The notes beneath the pieces are model-generated. The model was not told where the DNA came from. It made no database searches and was given only the letters and a program-made list of their open reading frames with translations. A stretch of DNA of 64,000 nt. Source: Marinobacter denitrificans. Lineage in GTDB: Bacteria > Pseudomonadota > Gammaproteobacteria > Pseudomonadales > Oleiphilaceae. This document shows positions 1 to 9,252 of the stretch, one piece after another. Where the stretch lies: assembly GCF_008795955.1 (NCBI RefSeq), contig NZ_VMHN01000002.1, forward strand, positions 744,001-808,000, read 5' to 3'. The position numbers and the translations under genes were made by a program. Every line of letters begins with the position of its first letter. Within the stretch, counting starts at the first letter, position 1.

Positions 1-219
1 TCCCCCTGGGTCGTGGCCAGTGAGGACGAATATCTCAATGACATTGCGGACCTGGTCAACCTTAAGCGTGATGCCCTGTATCAGCATCGCTCGCAATTGA
101 ACGCCATTGATCCGGCGCACAGCGAGGGCTTCAAGATGCCCGAGGCATTGCTCGAGGCCAAGCTGAAGAACCAGGAATCGTTCGCCCGGATCCGGGATAT
201 CGCCGAATGGAGTCAGTAA
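1..219 (+). CDS. C-terminal fragment, possibly a PIG-L-type deacetylase
   Basis: The reading frame is open from the first base, so the gene begins outside the window and only about 72 residues remain. The fragment is hydrophilic and helical, with a Lys-Arg-x-Ala-Leu-x-x-His-Arg-Ser-Gln segment. That segment resembles the end of PIG-L / LmbE-type N-acetylglucosaminyl deacetylases, where a K..AL..H.SQ stretch follows the catalytic core. The idea also fits context: PIG-L proteins often accompany acyl-CoA-dehydrogenase-like, NodS-methyltransferase and GT2 genes, all of which follow here. The catalytic HPDD motif is not in the window, so the call is weak. The gene is followed by about 70 bases and the strong ribosome binding site of the next gene, in the same direction. 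Confidence 0.35.
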   Translation, partial: SPWVVASEDEYLNDIADLVNLKRDALYQHRSQLNAIDPAHSEGFKMPEALLEAKLKNQESFARIRDIAEWSQ

Positions 220-287
220 ATTCTCAGCACCAATAATATGAACCACTCATGGGCAATCGGCCCCTCTCGACGAAAGGAGTCTGACGA

Positions 288-2615
288 ATGGGAATGCCCC
301 AGACGGGTACCGAATACGACGGAGCGCTCGACCACAAGGTATTGAACAGGGCCTGGCCCCGGGACGGGCGCCATAGGAGTGAACCAGCACCCAACGGCGT
401 GATCATGCACATTGCGCTTCAGGGGTGCCTGAAGGCCGGCCCCATTCCCTACGGCCTGACCGCCGATACCGGGGGCCATATCCGGTATCTTCTGGAGCTC
501 GTAGAAGCGCTCGCCCGGCGCCCTGAAGTCTCGCATCAGATTATTGTTACCCGTGCGTTCGACGCGCCCCACCTGGGTGACGAATACCGGCGCCTTGAAG
601 AGCAGCTCAGCCCGGAGGTCACCCTTTGGCGCTGCCAGGGGGCAACATCGGATTATTTACCGAAGGAAGCCCTGTGGCGAGAGGTGCCGCAGATGGTGGA
701 TTCGCTGATGGAGCGGATGAGACAGCAAGGCGTACGCCCGGCTCTGATCCACGCCCATTACGCCGATGCCGGCGTCATGGCGATGCGCTTAAAGAGCGCT
801 CTCGGAATCCCTTACGTTTTTACGGCACATTCCCTTGGAGCCACCAAAGCACAGCACATGCCAAGCCGGGGCGGCGCCAACAAAGAGCTGAGACGCAGGC
901 GGCGACTGGAAGAGGTTGCATTGAAAGGGGCTGATAGCGTCATTGCCAGTTCGGAACACGAAGCCAGGTTCCAGTATGGCCTGTACCTTCATCATAACCT
1001 TCGTAAAACCCGGGTTAACCCGCCGGGATGCGACCTGGAGGCTTTCAGCGCACCGGCTCCGGCAGAGGTCTGCCGACAGGTCGATGCCGAACTGCAACGC
1101 TTCCTGCGTCGCCCCCACCTGCCCTGCCTCCTCGCCATCGCGCGGCCGGTGGAAAAGAAAAACTTATGCGCGCTGGTCAAAGCTTACGGCGAAAACCCCA
1201 GGCTCCGCGAACAGGCCAACCTGGTGATCTATGCCGGCACTCGTAAAGACATCGACAGCGGGGAAGCGGAATCGCGCCAGGTCTGGAACCAACTGCTCCG
1301 ATTGATTGACAAGTACGACCTGTATGGGGACGTCGCCTATCCCAAACACCATGACTTGTCGCACGTTCCGGCGATCTACCAGTGGGCTGCCCAGCGCCAC
1401 GGGGTCTTTGTAAATCCGGCGCTCAATGAGCCCTTTGGCCTTACCCTGCTGGAAGCGGCAGCGGCTGGGCTACCTGTGGTTGCGACCCAGGAAGGCGGAC
1501 CGGTCGACATCGTTCGCCGGTGTCAGCACGGGCTGCTGGTGCCACCCACCGACACTCAGGCCATAGCCGATGCCTGCCACCACCTGCTTGAGGACGACCT
1601 GGCGTGGAAGCGCCTTAGCGCCCGGGGCCGCAGAAACGTCAACTTCTACAGCTGGACGCGCCACGCCCGCCAGTACGTGGAGAATAACGGGTTTTCTCCC
1701 CCCCAAACTCCCTCAAACGTTCGGAAAACCACAAGCTTCAACCAATTGCTTGCCACCGATATGGACGGCACTTTACTGGGCCACCATCACGGACTGGCAC
1801 AGTTGAAAAGCTGGATCCACCGCAATCGCCAATGCCTGTTCGTTATCGCCACTGGCCGGTCAGTACACGATGCGCTCTGTGAGCTGGACAGCTGGGGCGC
1901 CCCGCGGCCCGATGTCCTGATCGCGGATGTGGGGTCCTCGGTGTACGAGTTTGACCCTCGTGGCGCGCCCCGGCTGGTGGAAGACTGGCACCCGATGCTT
2001 CAGGAAGGCTGGCAACGGGCACAATGCCAGCGGTTGCTTGACGCGCACTGGGCTCTGGTTCCCCAGGGACGCCCTGCGCAGTCAACGTACAAGCTGAGCT
2101 ACTTCATCAGCGAACGCCTTCTTGCAAAATCAGGGCTGGATACCTGGTCACTGGTAAAAGAACTCGAGCAGGCCCTTTCAGCGGCGGGCCTTTCAGCCCG
2201 AGTGGTTTGCTCTCACGGCAACCTGCTTGATGTGCTTCCCTCTAAGGGAGGTAAAGCCCGGGCAGTGAACTTCCTTCGCAGGAAGTACGGTATCGAACCT
2301 TCCCGTGTCGTGAGCGCCGGAGATTCAGGTAACGATCTTGACCTCCTGCGCAACGCTGCCTTCGGCATTGCCGTTGCAAACCATACGGCGGAACTGGCCC
2401 CCCTGCGCGGTCGCAGCAATATTTACTGGGCCCGGGCTGAGAGCGCAGCGGGCATCCTGGAAGGCCTGTATTACCGTAACCGTATTTTCGAGTCCCAGCC
2501 CGGAGCTGAGCTGGCGGAGCCCCTGCAAGGCCACCCTGCTCATGCTTACACACAACATCCTCCGTCCGGAGCTTCGTTAAAGGATGGGCCAACAGAAATA
2601 GAAGCAGGAGCCTGA
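288..2615 (+). CDS. Sucrose-phosphate-synthase-like glycosyltransferase fused to HAD phosphatase
   Basis: A two-domain enzyme of 775 residues. Residues about 40-460 form a GT-B glycosyltransferase of the sucrose-phosphate synthase type (GT4), with the GG(H/N)-containing donor loop near residue 65 and the NEPFGLTLLEAAAAGLPVV nucleotide-sugar signature near residues 380-400. Residues about 485-750 form a HAD phosphatase with DMDGT at 491-495 and a C-terminal AGDSGNDLD motif. Plants and cyanobacteria make sucrose with this pair of activities: hexosyl transfer to a sugar phosphate, then dephosphorylation. The real substrate here is unknown; mannosyl or glucosyl glycerate-like products are alternatives. 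The start is set by AAAGGAG at 273-279, 8 bases before ATG. The next gene starts one base after the stop codon. Confidence 0.85.
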   Translation: MGMPQTGTEYDGALDHKVLNRAWPRDGRHRSEPAPNGVIMHIALQGCLKAGPIPYGLTADTGGHIRYLLELVEALARRPEVSHQIIVTRAFDAPHLGDEYRRLEEQLSPEVTLWRCQGATSDYLPKEALWREVPQMVDSLMERMRQQGVRPALIHAHYADAGVMAMRLKSALGIPYVFTAHSLGATKAQHMPSRGGANKELRRRRRLEEVALKGADSVIASSEHEARFQYGLYLHHNLRKTRVNPPGCDLEAFSAPAPAEVCRQVDAELQRFLRRPHLPCLLAIARPVEKKNLCALVKAYGENPRLREQANLVIYAGTRKDIDSGEAESRQVWNQLLRLIDKYDLYGDVAYPKHHDLSHVPAIYQWAAQRHGVFVNPALNEPFGLTLLEAAAAGLPVVATQEGGPVDIVRRCQHGLLVPPTDTQAIADACHHLLEDDLAWKRLSARGRRNVNFYSWTRHARQYVENNGFSPPQTPSNVRKTTSFNQLLATDMDGTLLGHHHGLAQLKSWIHRNRQCLFVIATGRSVHDALCELDSWGAPRPDVLIADVGSSVYEFDPRGAPRLVEDWHPMLQEGWQRAQCQRLLDAHWALVPQGRPAQSTYKLSYFISERLLAKSGLDTWSLVKELEQALSAAGLSARVVCSHGNLLDVLPSKGGKARAVNFLRRKYGIEPSRVVSAGDSGNDLDLLRNAAFGIAVANHTAELAPLRGRSNIYWARAESAAGILEGLYYRNRIFESQPGAELAEPLQGHPAHAYTQHPPSGASLKDGPTEIEAGA

Positions 2616-2616
2616 C

Positions 2617-3861
2617 ATGTCTTCACTGCAAACTTTGGCGAACGACACCGAGCTCTCCAGGCGACCGGTGGGATACTTCGTGCACCACCACGGACATGGC
2701 CATGCGAAACGCTGTCTGGCAATCGCACAGGAAATGCACCCGCGCCCGGTCACCATTTTCTGCGCCAAACCGGAAATATTCCGCGATCTCCCCGATAACG
2801 CCGAGGTGGTGCAGCTACCGGACTTCCATGGCAAACAGGCGCGGTCCGAACAGCTGCATAAGGAACCCGCCTGCCTGGCCCTGGATTGCGCACCGGTGGG
2901 GGTGTCGGCAATCCGTGGCAGCGGAGGCATCATCGCTTCCTGGCTGGCGCGCGAAGACCCGGTGCTTTTCATTGTCGATGTGTCGGCAGAGCTGGCGTTG
3001 CTCGGCCGTATCTGCAGCGTCCCTGTGGTGAAGATCCGTATGCACGGGGATCGTGAAGACGCCGCCCATCAGGCTGCCTACTCTGCCTGCGCCGCCATGT
3101 TGGCACCGTATAGCGAGGTACTGGAACAACAGGACTGGCCAGAACACTTCCGCAAGCGCACTTTCTATACCGGGGGGCTGATCGATACGCGCAAACCGGT
3201 TCCAGACAAGGCCGCCGCCCGAAAACAGCTGGGGCTGCCAGAGGATCAGCAGATATTCGTAGCGGTAGCCGGTAACGGAGGGGTTGGCGTTCCCATAGCC
3301 CCCGTTACCCTCGCCGCTCGTGCTTATCCGGATGCGCTCTGGCTAACAGTGGGTAAAACGGTGCGGTACGGCCACGAGACAGACTTTGCGAATCTGTTAG
3401 ACATCGGCTGGGTCGACAATGTCGCTGACTACCTCGCTGCTGCGGATGTGGTCATAGCCACCCCCGGCGATACGCTGACCCATGAAATTGCCCGGGTGGG
3501 CCGCCCCCTTATTTGCATTCCTGAGTGGTGTTATTACGACGAACAGGCGTGCAAGGCCGAGGCTTTAGCCGCTCATAATCTGGCCGTCTACTCCCCCAGG
3601 TGGCCGGCCAGCTTCGCCCAGTGGCGCGCCCTGGTGGACAGGGCCTATCAGTGCGATGTCGCAGCCCAGCGCGAGTTGGTCGATAACCAGGCAGCGAAAC
3701 GCGCAGCCGAATGCCTCGAAGGGTTGATCCAGAACCTGTGGCAGACAAGTGCGCCGGATGAGCTGATCGGGGAACGGTACACCGGGAAATATCAGTCCGT
3801 ACCCGCCTCGGTGGCGCTTCCTGAGAGCCAGGTTGAGGAACCGCTTCCCGATGCCGACTGA
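2617..3861 (+). CDS. GT-B glycosyltransferase, MurG/family 28-like
   Basis: A 414-residue protein opening with a glycine/histidine-rich loop (GYFVHHHGHGHAKRC, residues 18-32) of the kind that starts GT-B fold transferases. It also has a C-terminal donor-site region with VAGNGG near residue 215 and a TPGDTLTHEIA stretch near residue 286, as in MurG/UGT-like enzymes. It is expected to be cytoplasmic or membrane-associated and to move a sugar from a nucleotide donor; the acceptor cannot be told. A CAGGAG site at 2605-2610 precedes the ATG. It sits one base after the fused synthase and overlaps the next transferase by 11 bases, so the three are almost certainly one transcript and one pathway. Confidence 0.75.
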   Translation: MSSLQTLANDTELSRRPVGYFVHHHGHGHAKRCLAIAQEMHPRPVTIFCAKPEIFRDLPDNAEVVQLPDFHGKQARSEQLHKEPACLALDCAPVGVSAIRGSGGIIASWLAREDPVLFIVDVSAELALLGRICSVPVVKIRMHGDREDAAHQAAYSACAAMLAPYSEVLEQQDWPEHFRKRTFYTGGLIDTRKPVPDKAAARKQLGLPEDQQIFVAVAGNGGVGVPIAPVTLAARAYPDALWLTVGKTVRYGHETDFANLLDIGWVDNVADYLAAADVVIATPGDTLTHEIARVGRPLICIPEWCYYDEQACKAEALAAHNLAVYSPRWPASFAQWRALVDRAYQCDVAAQRELVDNQAAKRAAECLEGLIQNLWQTSAPDELIGERYTGKYQSVPASVALPESQVEEPLPDAD

Positions 3862-4765
3862 CCGCTCTTCCAAAGTCCGGGACCGTTCAGAACCCAGGGC
3901 GAGCGTACTGACCCTGGTGCGTGGTCGCCAGGCACATCTTGATGCGCTTGTAGAGGGGCTGACCCGCCAGACCCGACAGGACTTCGAACTGGTCGTAGCC
4001 AGCATGCAACCGGAGCCCCCTCATATTTCGGAGCGTGTGCCTTTTCCAGTGACCGTGGTAGAGGTACCCGGCGCGAGACTGCCGCTGGCCGCCGCACGAA
4101 ATGCCGCGGCCGCAAACGCCCGGGCGGAGCGACTCATATTTCTGGATGTGGACTGCATCCCGTCGCCCACCCTTGTGGAAAAGTTCGTCGAGCAACTGGA
4201 CGCCTCGGGGCGCTGCCTCCTCGGCGAAGTACGGTACCTGCCCGGAACCCTCACACGCGCCCAGATAGCCAGTGCCGCGTTCAGCGAGTTGGTGACGCAT
4301 GCCAGACAGCATCCCGCGCGCCCGAATGTGCCGGGAGAAGGCTGGATTGATGAGCCCGAGCCGCGTGCCCTGTGGGGATTGTCCTTTGCACTGACTCGCC
4401 GGCAATACCAGACCGCCGGCGGCATGGATGAGAGCTACCTTGGCTATGGCGGCGAAGAAACCGATTTCGCCGAACAGCTTGCAGCCGCAGGCATCCGTCT
4501 GGGGTGGTGCGGAAATGCCCTCGCCCTTCATCAGCACCATACCGTTCACACGCCACCGCTGGACAAATTCGATGACATTCTCGGCAATGCCCTTCGCTTT
4601 TATCGTAAATGGGGGAGCTGGTGCATGGAGTACTGGCTGGAGTATTTCGTCGCCCATGGCCTGATTAAATGGGCCCCGACAGCAACCGATATCCAGATAC
4701 TTCGCCGGCCCACACACGATGAGATACAGGCCTGCCGCCAACCTCCGGAGGTGGCTTTTGCATGA
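3851..4765 (+). CDS. Family 2 glycosyltransferase
   Basis: A GT-A fold transferase of 304 residues. The N-terminal beta-alpha unit (residues 15-45), the metal-binding DVD at residues 99-101 and the downstream GGMDESYLGYGGEETDF acceptor/catalytic segment are typical of GT2 enzymes of the chondroitin/GalNAc transferase type. No transmembrane segment is obvious. The frame is open from an upstream TTG, but the ATG at 3851 is preferred: GAGGA at 3835-3839 lies 11 bases upstream and the overlap with the previous gene is then short. The last four bases form an ATGA overlap with the methyltransferase, which suggests coupled translation. Confidence 0.8.
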   Translation: MPTDRSSKVRDRSEPRASVLTLVRGRQAHLDALVEGLTRQTRQDFELVVASMQPEPPHISERVPFPVTVVEVPGARLPLAAARNAAAANARAERLIFLDVDCIPSPTLVEKFVEQLDASGRCLLGEVRYLPGTLTRAQIASAAFSELVTHARQHPARPNVPGEGWIDEPEPRALWGLSFALTRRQYQTAGGMDESYLGYGGEETDFAEQLAAAGIRLGWCGNALALHQHHTVHTPPLDKFDDILGNALRFYRKWGSWCMEYWLEYFVAHGLIKWAPTATDIQILRRPTHDEIQACRQPPEVAFA

Positions 4766-5352
4766 GCTCCGATGAACGTCAGCACCACCCCGACACCTCG
4801 CCGGCGTTTTTTGAACGTCTCTATCAGAGTTCGGAAGATCCCTGGAACTTCCGCCACTCCACCTACGAACGGGAACGTTACGCGGCTATCTGTCATAGCC
4901 TCGCCGACAGGGAATATCGTTCCGCTTTTGAGCCCGGGTGCGCCATTGGTGAGCTTACCGCCATGCTGGCACCGCTTTGTCACTCTCTGGAGGCTATCGA
5001 TTTCTCCGCCTCGGCCGTGGAAACGGCAAGGCACCGATGCCAGGACTACCGCCACGTCGATATCCACAAGGGCGCGCTGCCAGAAGACATACCAGCCGGC
5101 CCTCTCGACCTGATTGTCTTCTCTGAAATTGGCTATTATTTCACGCCCGAAGCTCTGGAATCCCTGATTATCCAACTCTGGTCCATACTGGAACCAGGCG
5201 GGCGCCTGGTCGCCTGCCACTGGCTAGGGCATTCTGACGACCACCAGCTCCATGGTTCGAAGGTTCATAACATTCTGGGCCGTGTTCTCGGGGCCCCTGA
5301 GGGCCCGAAAACCGTTAACGATGGATACACCCTGCAACGCTGGAGCAAGTGA
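4762..5352 (+). CDS. NodS-like SAM-dependent methyltransferase
   Basis: A class I methyltransferase of 196 residues. Motif I (AFEPGCAIGELTAML) lies near residues 54-68, with an acidic residue at the end of strand 2 (LEAIDFS) and a post-motif III LEPGGRL. The N-terminal FFERLYQSSEDPWNF segment is characteristic of the NodS/nodulation methyltransferase family, in which NodS N-methylates a deacetylated chitooligosaccharide. By analogy it may methylate an amine exposed by a deacetylase, which would fit the possible PIG-L gene at the window edge. It is coupled to the genes on both sides by short overlaps. Confidence 0.8.
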   Translation: MSSDERQHHPDTSPAFFERLYQSSEDPWNFRHSTYERERYAAICHSLADREYRSAFEPGCAIGELTAMLAPLCHSLEAIDFSASAVETARHRCQDYRHVDIHKGALPEDIPAGPLDLIVFSEIGYYFTPEALESLIIQLWSILEPGGRLVACHWLGHSDDHQLHGSKVHNILGRVLGAPEGPKTVNDGYTLQRWSK

Positions 5353-6419
5353 GAATAATGAGCATGGACAACCAAGCGTTCGCGCAATGCCTGTCTGCCC
5401 TACCGGAAAACCCTACGGCGACCGATTACCGGGGCGCCGCCAGTGCCCTCCTGCCGTACATCGAGGCTAACGTGCCACCCATGGGCGAAGGCCAAAGCCT
5501 CAGCCGGCTGCGCTTTCTGACCGGCGTAGCGCACCGTGACCTTGGGCTGGCCCGCCTCATCGAAGGCCACCTGGATGCGACGCAGATACTGCGTGAAGCA
5601 GGATGCCCGGCAGAAAGCGGCAAGCTTTACGGCATCTGGGCCTCCGGCGGGCCAGCAGACACAACCGACATGACGGGGGGCGCAGAAGGCGAACACGGAA
5701 GCGCCCGCCTGACGGGCGCCAAACCCTTTTGCAGCGGCTCCGATATTGTCGACCGGGCGTTAATCTACGTGTACCCGGCCGAACAACTGCTAGATGTGGA
5801 TATGCGAGGGGCCGGTTCGCGGGAGCGCCTGAGGTTCGAGGCCGGCGAATGGCGATCAGCCGCGTTTGCGGAAACCCATACCTGGACCGTCAGGTTCGAG
5901 GACTTCCCGGTGACCGAGGAAAACCATGTGGGCGGCCCCCAATGGTATTTCCATCGCCCCGGTTTTTGCCTCGGGGCGCTCGCGCCCGCAGCGTGCTGGG
6001 CAGGTGGCGCCATGGGGCTGGTGGACGCCGTACGTCAGCGAAAGCTGAAAGACGGCCATGCCCGGGCACACCTCGGCGCTATGGTTTCTTCGGTCTGCAG
6101 TATGAACGCGATGCTTCGATGGGGGGCGGACCAGATTGATGCCGATCCGAATAACACGTCAGGAACCCTGTTTCCCTCGGCGCTGCTGGTCCGCCACCAT
6201 ATTGAACGTGCCTGCACGGAGACCCTGGATCGTTTCGGCCGCACACTCGGCCCGCGCCCTTTCGCGTTTGAAGAGGCCAATGCCCGCCGCATCGCCGAAC
6301 TCACGCTGTATATCCGTCAATGTCATGCCGAGCGCGATCTGGAGGAAGTGGGGGGTTATCTAGAGAAACATCCGCAATTCTGCTCGAGCTCTCAATTCCC
6401 CATTTTACCAGGCAAATAG
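5349..6419 (+). CDS. Acyl-CoA-dehydrogenase-like flavoprotein
   Basis: A 356-residue protein with the acyl-CoA dehydrogenase layout: an all-helical N-terminus, a middle beta domain starting at YGIWASGGP near residue 95 and containing the GAKPFCSG strand, and a helical C-terminus from about residue 200. It is shorter than the usual 380-400 residues and the usual catalytic Glu region is not obvious. A role outside fatty-acid oxidation, for example oxidation of a pathway intermediate, is plausible. Its start overlaps the methyltransferase by four bases. Its 3' end overlaps the 3' end of the convergent TRAP permease gene by 28 bases, leaving no room for a terminator. Confidence 0.7.
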   Translation: MRIMSMDNQAFAQCLSALPENPTATDYRGAASALLPYIEANVPPMGEGQSLSRLRFLTGVAHRDLGLARLIEGHLDATQILREAGCPAESGKLYGIWASGGPADTTDMTGGAEGEHGSARLTGAKPFCSGSDIVDRALIYVYPAEQLLDVDMRGAGSRERLRFEAGEWRSAAFAETHTWTVRFEDFPVTEENHVGGPQWYFHRPGFCLGALAPAACWAGGAMGLVDAVRQRKLKDGHARAHLGAMVSSVCSMNAMLRWGADQIDADPNNTSGTLFPSALLVRHHIERACTETLDRFGRTLGPRPFAFEEANARRIAELTLYIRQCHAERDLEEVGGYLEKHPQFCSSSQFPILPGK

Positions 6420-7696
6420 GTGACAATTTCCGGGAAAATAGTGATCAAAAACACCCCTGCCAGCAGTAACAGGAAATAAGGCAACGCGGCCAGCGCAATC
6501 CGGACAATGTTGTCTCCCGTAAGCCCCTGGATCACAAACAGGTTGAACCCCACCGGGGGCGTTATCTGGCTCATTTCCACCACGATTACCAGGTAGATCC
6601 CAAACCACATCAGATCGATTCCGGCAGCCTGCACCATCGGCAATATCACCGAGGTCGTCAGCACCACAACAGAAATACCATCAAGAAAGCAGCCCAGGAG
6701 AATGAAAAATACCGTCAGTGCCAGAAGCAGCATGTAAGGCGACAATGCCAGGGTATTGATCCAGGTTGCGAGGTTCCGGGGAATGCCGGTAAAACCCATG
6801 GCGACAGTCAGAAAGTGGGCGCCCACGAGAATGAAAGCGATCATGGTGGAGGTTTTCACCGTGCCCATCAGGGCTTCCACACACTTGGCCCGGCTCAGGG
6901 AACCGCCACGCCAGGACAGCAGGTGCGCCAGGGCAACACCGACCGCAGCCGATTCGGTTGGTGATGCCAGACCGCCATAGATAGAACCGATGATACCTAC
7001 AATCAGCAACACCACGGGTATCAGTGGCTTGCTGCGGCTAAACTTCTCTGCCAACGGTAAAGATTCTTCTTCATCAACTGGCACGCCAGCGGGATTCATC
7101 TTGGCCCAGATGCCCACGTAACCAGCGAACATCACCATCAGTAGTAAACCCGGCAGAATGCCCGCTACGAATAACCTGGCAATGGACTGCTCGGTGGCAA
7201 CGCCGTAAACGATCAGAATTATCGAAGGAGGAATCAGGAGACCAAGGGTCGCTGATCCGGCAAGGGTACCGAGGATCTGTTTGCGATCGTAACCGCGCTG
7301 GGTGAGTTCCGGTACTGACATCTTCCCGATGGTTGCCGCGGTCGCCGCTGAAGAACCGGAAATCGCAGCGAAGATACCACAGCCAATGATATTGGTATGA
7401 AGCAGGCGGCCCGGGATACGGCCTACCCAGGGGGCAATACCGTTGAACATTTCTTCAGAGAGCCGGGACCGAAAAAGCACCTCGCCCATCCAGATAAACA
7501 TGGGAAGCGCCGCCAGTTCCCAGGAGGCGCTGGCACCGTAGAAAGAGTTCGCAAGGCTATCGCCTATCGGAATATTGCTCAGAAAATGCAGTGCCACCAG
7601 ACCGGTTGCTGTCAGCGCAAAAGCAACCCAAAGCCCTGCTCCGAGCAGAATCAGGAGTCCCACCAGGAGCGCCAGGCTCATCCAGATCATATCCAT
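6392..7696 (-). CDS. dctM: TRAP transporter large permease, DctM family
   Basis: A 434-residue, strongly hydrophobic protein with about 12-13 membrane helices and the DctM landmarks: PMFIWMGEVLFRSRLSEEMF near residues 65-85 and GSSAATAATIGKMSVPEL near residues 113-130. It is the large membrane subunit of a tripartite ATP-independent periplasmic transporter, which uses the sodium gradient to import organic acids delivered by the DctP protein. The gene starts four bases after the small-permease stop, in order P-Q-M. Its C-terminal coding region overlaps the acyl-CoA-dehydrogenase-like gene on the other strand. Confidence 0.93.
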   Translation of the reverse strand: MDMIWMSLALLVGLLILLGAGLWVAFALTATGLVALHFLSNIPIGDSLANSFYGASASWELAALPMFIWMGEVLFRSRLSEEMFNGIAPWVGRIPGRLLHTNIIGCGIFAAISGSSAATAATIGKMSVPELTQRGYDRKQILGTLAGSATLGLLIPPSIILIVYGVATEQSIARLFVAGILPGLLLMVMFAGYVGIWAKMNPAGVPVDEEESLPLAEKFSRSKPLIPVVLLIVGIIGSIYGGLASPTESAAVGVALAHLLSWRGGSLSRAKCVEALMGTVKTSTMIAFILVGAHFLTVAMGFTGIPRNLATWINTLALSPYMLLLALTVFFILLGCFLDGISVVVLTTSVILPMVQAAGIDLMWFGIYLVIVVEMSQITPPVGFNLFVIQGLTGDNIVRIALAALPYFLLLLAGVFLITIFPEIVTYLPGKMGN

Positions 7697-7700
7697 GGCA

Positions 7701-8240
7701 TTACTCCAGAGGGGCTTCTTCTTGGATATGGGTAATACGTCCGGTTATCAGCCCGATCAACACATCAAGCAGCGCGACCAGCAGCCATATGAGTCCGAGT
7801 ACCATAACTGCCTGCGGAAACCAGAGGGGAACCGGAACCATGCCAATGGAGAGATCACCAAAGTCATAGCTGTCATAGGCCAACAGCACACTGTACCAGG
7901 TGGCGTATGCAGTGATCGCCAAAGCGATGAGCGTCACCAGAAGGTCCAGGGCCTTCTGCATACTCGCCGGAAGTGCTCTGTGCAGAAGGTCAACCCGGAT
8001 ATGCCCGCCCACCATCAGGGTGTAGGCCAGCCCGGTGAACGTGGCCCCAAGCAACAGAAAACCCGCGAGTTCGGCCAAACCCGGGATCTGCAGGCCCAGG
8101 GAATTCATACCCAGGGCCTTCAGACCATTGTCGAGAATTCGTCCGGACACCTGCAGCACTACCATGATCATGATAGCCGCCAGTTGCAGCGCCGAGATGT
8201 ACCCGCCGAAGCGATACAGAGAGTCCAGAAACCTGCGCAT
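7701..8240 (-). CDS. dctQ: TRAP transporter small permease, DctQ family
   Basis: A 179-residue membrane protein with four predicted helices (about residues 15-38, 58-80, 98-118 and 136-160) and the GATFTGLAYTLMVGGHIRVDLL segment typical of DctQ subunits. It pairs with the large permease to form the transporter's membrane unit. It lies between the binding-protein gene and the large permease, with 37 and 4 bases between them, consistent with one operon transcribed towards lower coordinates. Confidence 0.9.
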   Translation of the reverse strand: MRRFLDSLYRFGGYISALQLAAIMIMVVLQVSGRILDNGLKALGMNSLGLQIPGLAELAGFLLLGATFTGLAYTLMVGGHIRVDLLHRALPASMQKALDLLVTLIALAITAYATWYSVLLAYDSYDFGDLSIGMVPVPLWFPQAVMVLGLIWLLVALLDVLIGLITGRITHIQEEAPLE

Positions 8241-8277
8241 GAATATGCTCCGGGTTTGCTTTCTGATTATTCAGGGA

Positions 8278-9252
8278 CTAGCGCTCGCTATAAGCTTCCA
8301 GAAGAGCCTTGCCATCTTCGCCGGCACGTTCCAGCCACTCCTTTTCCATCGTCTCTCCGACCTCTTTGAGGCGCTCTACCAGTGCGTCGCTGGGCTCGGA
8401 CACAACAATGCCGTTCTCTTCCATAATTTTGATCTTGGCGTCAGTTTCAGCCTTGCTGGCCTCCCAACCCCGCTTCTCCGCATCAGCAGCGGCCGATTCA
8501 ATCGCTTTGCGCGTAGACTCAGGAAGCGCATCAAAAGTCTTGGCATTCACGACAACCATATTCTTCGGCAACCACAGTTGAGCGTGGTTGAAGTGGCTAA
8601 GGTAATCCCAGGCCCTGGTATTGGCGCCGGTAGACGGGGACGTAATCATGGCGTCGACCCGGCCGGTACTGAACGCAACCGGAATATCCGGCACCTCGAC
8701 CTGCGTCGGTACGGCATCGAACAGTTCCGCCAGGCGTTCGCTGGACTTGTTATAGGCGCGCATCTTTACCCCCTGGAGTTCGTCACCGGTTTCCACCGGG
8801 AACTCCGTATAAATACCCTGCGGCGGCCAGGGCACTGCGAACAGGATTTTCAGACGCTGGCGCTCAAGACGCTCTGCCAGCATATCCCGGGATGCCTGCC
8901 AAAGCTCCCAGGCTTCATCGTAATTACTCGCCAGATAGGGAACCGAATCCGCTTCGAACAGAGGATCCTCATTGGCCAGCCGCGACATGATCAACTCGCC
9001 GATGGGTACAAGGCCACGGCGAACAGAGTTCTTTATTTCAGGATGTTTGATCAGGGAGCCGTTGCTGTGAACCGTAATGTTGAGCTCACCATCGGTGGCT
9101 TCTTTTACGTCTTCAGCAAACTCGCGAATGTTGACGGTGTGGAAGTTGGAATCACCGTAAGGCGTTGGCATATCCCAATTCGTCTCGGCCTGGGCGTTTC
9201 CGATCACCGCAGAAAGCAAGAGAGCAGCCAGGTACTTCGTGTTTATCTTCAT
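8278..9252 (-). CDS. dctP: TRAP transporter periplasmic substrate-binding protein, DctP family
   Basis: A 324-residue protein beginning with a signal peptide (MKINTKYLAALLLSAVIGNAQA, then mature ETNW). The DctP fold is seen in the ITVHSNGSL, VPIGELIMSRLAN and GVKMRAYNKSS segments; in this family an Arg in the last type of segment salt-bridges the carboxylate of the ligand. The substrate is not predictable beyond a probable organic acid. The frame is open 15 codons further upstream, but the ATG at 9252 is chosen because GGAGG stands just ahead of it and the signal peptide begins there. It is the first gene of the dctPQM operon. Confidence 0.92.
   Translation of the reverse strand: MKINTKYLAALLLSAVIGNAQAETNWDMPTPYGDSNFHTVNIREFAEDVKEATDGELNITVHSNGSLIKHPEIKNSVRRGLVPIGELIMSRLANEDPLFEADSVPYLASNYDEAWELWQASRDMLAERLERQRLKILFAVPWPPQGIYTEFPVETGDELQGVKMRAYNKSSERLAELFDAVPTQVEVPDIPVAFSTGRVDAMITSPSTGANTRAWDYLSHFNHAQLWLPKNMVVVNAKTFDALPESTRKAIESAAADAEKRGWEASKAETDAKIKIMEENGIVVSEPSDALVERLKEVGETMEKEWLERAGEDGKALLEAYSER

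Noticed and set aside
3887..4741. 284-residue minus-strand reading frame inside the GT2 gene
   Set aside because: It lies opposite a gene with clear GT2 motifs, lacks a ribosome binding site and has no family resemblance; typical of high-GC antisense frames.
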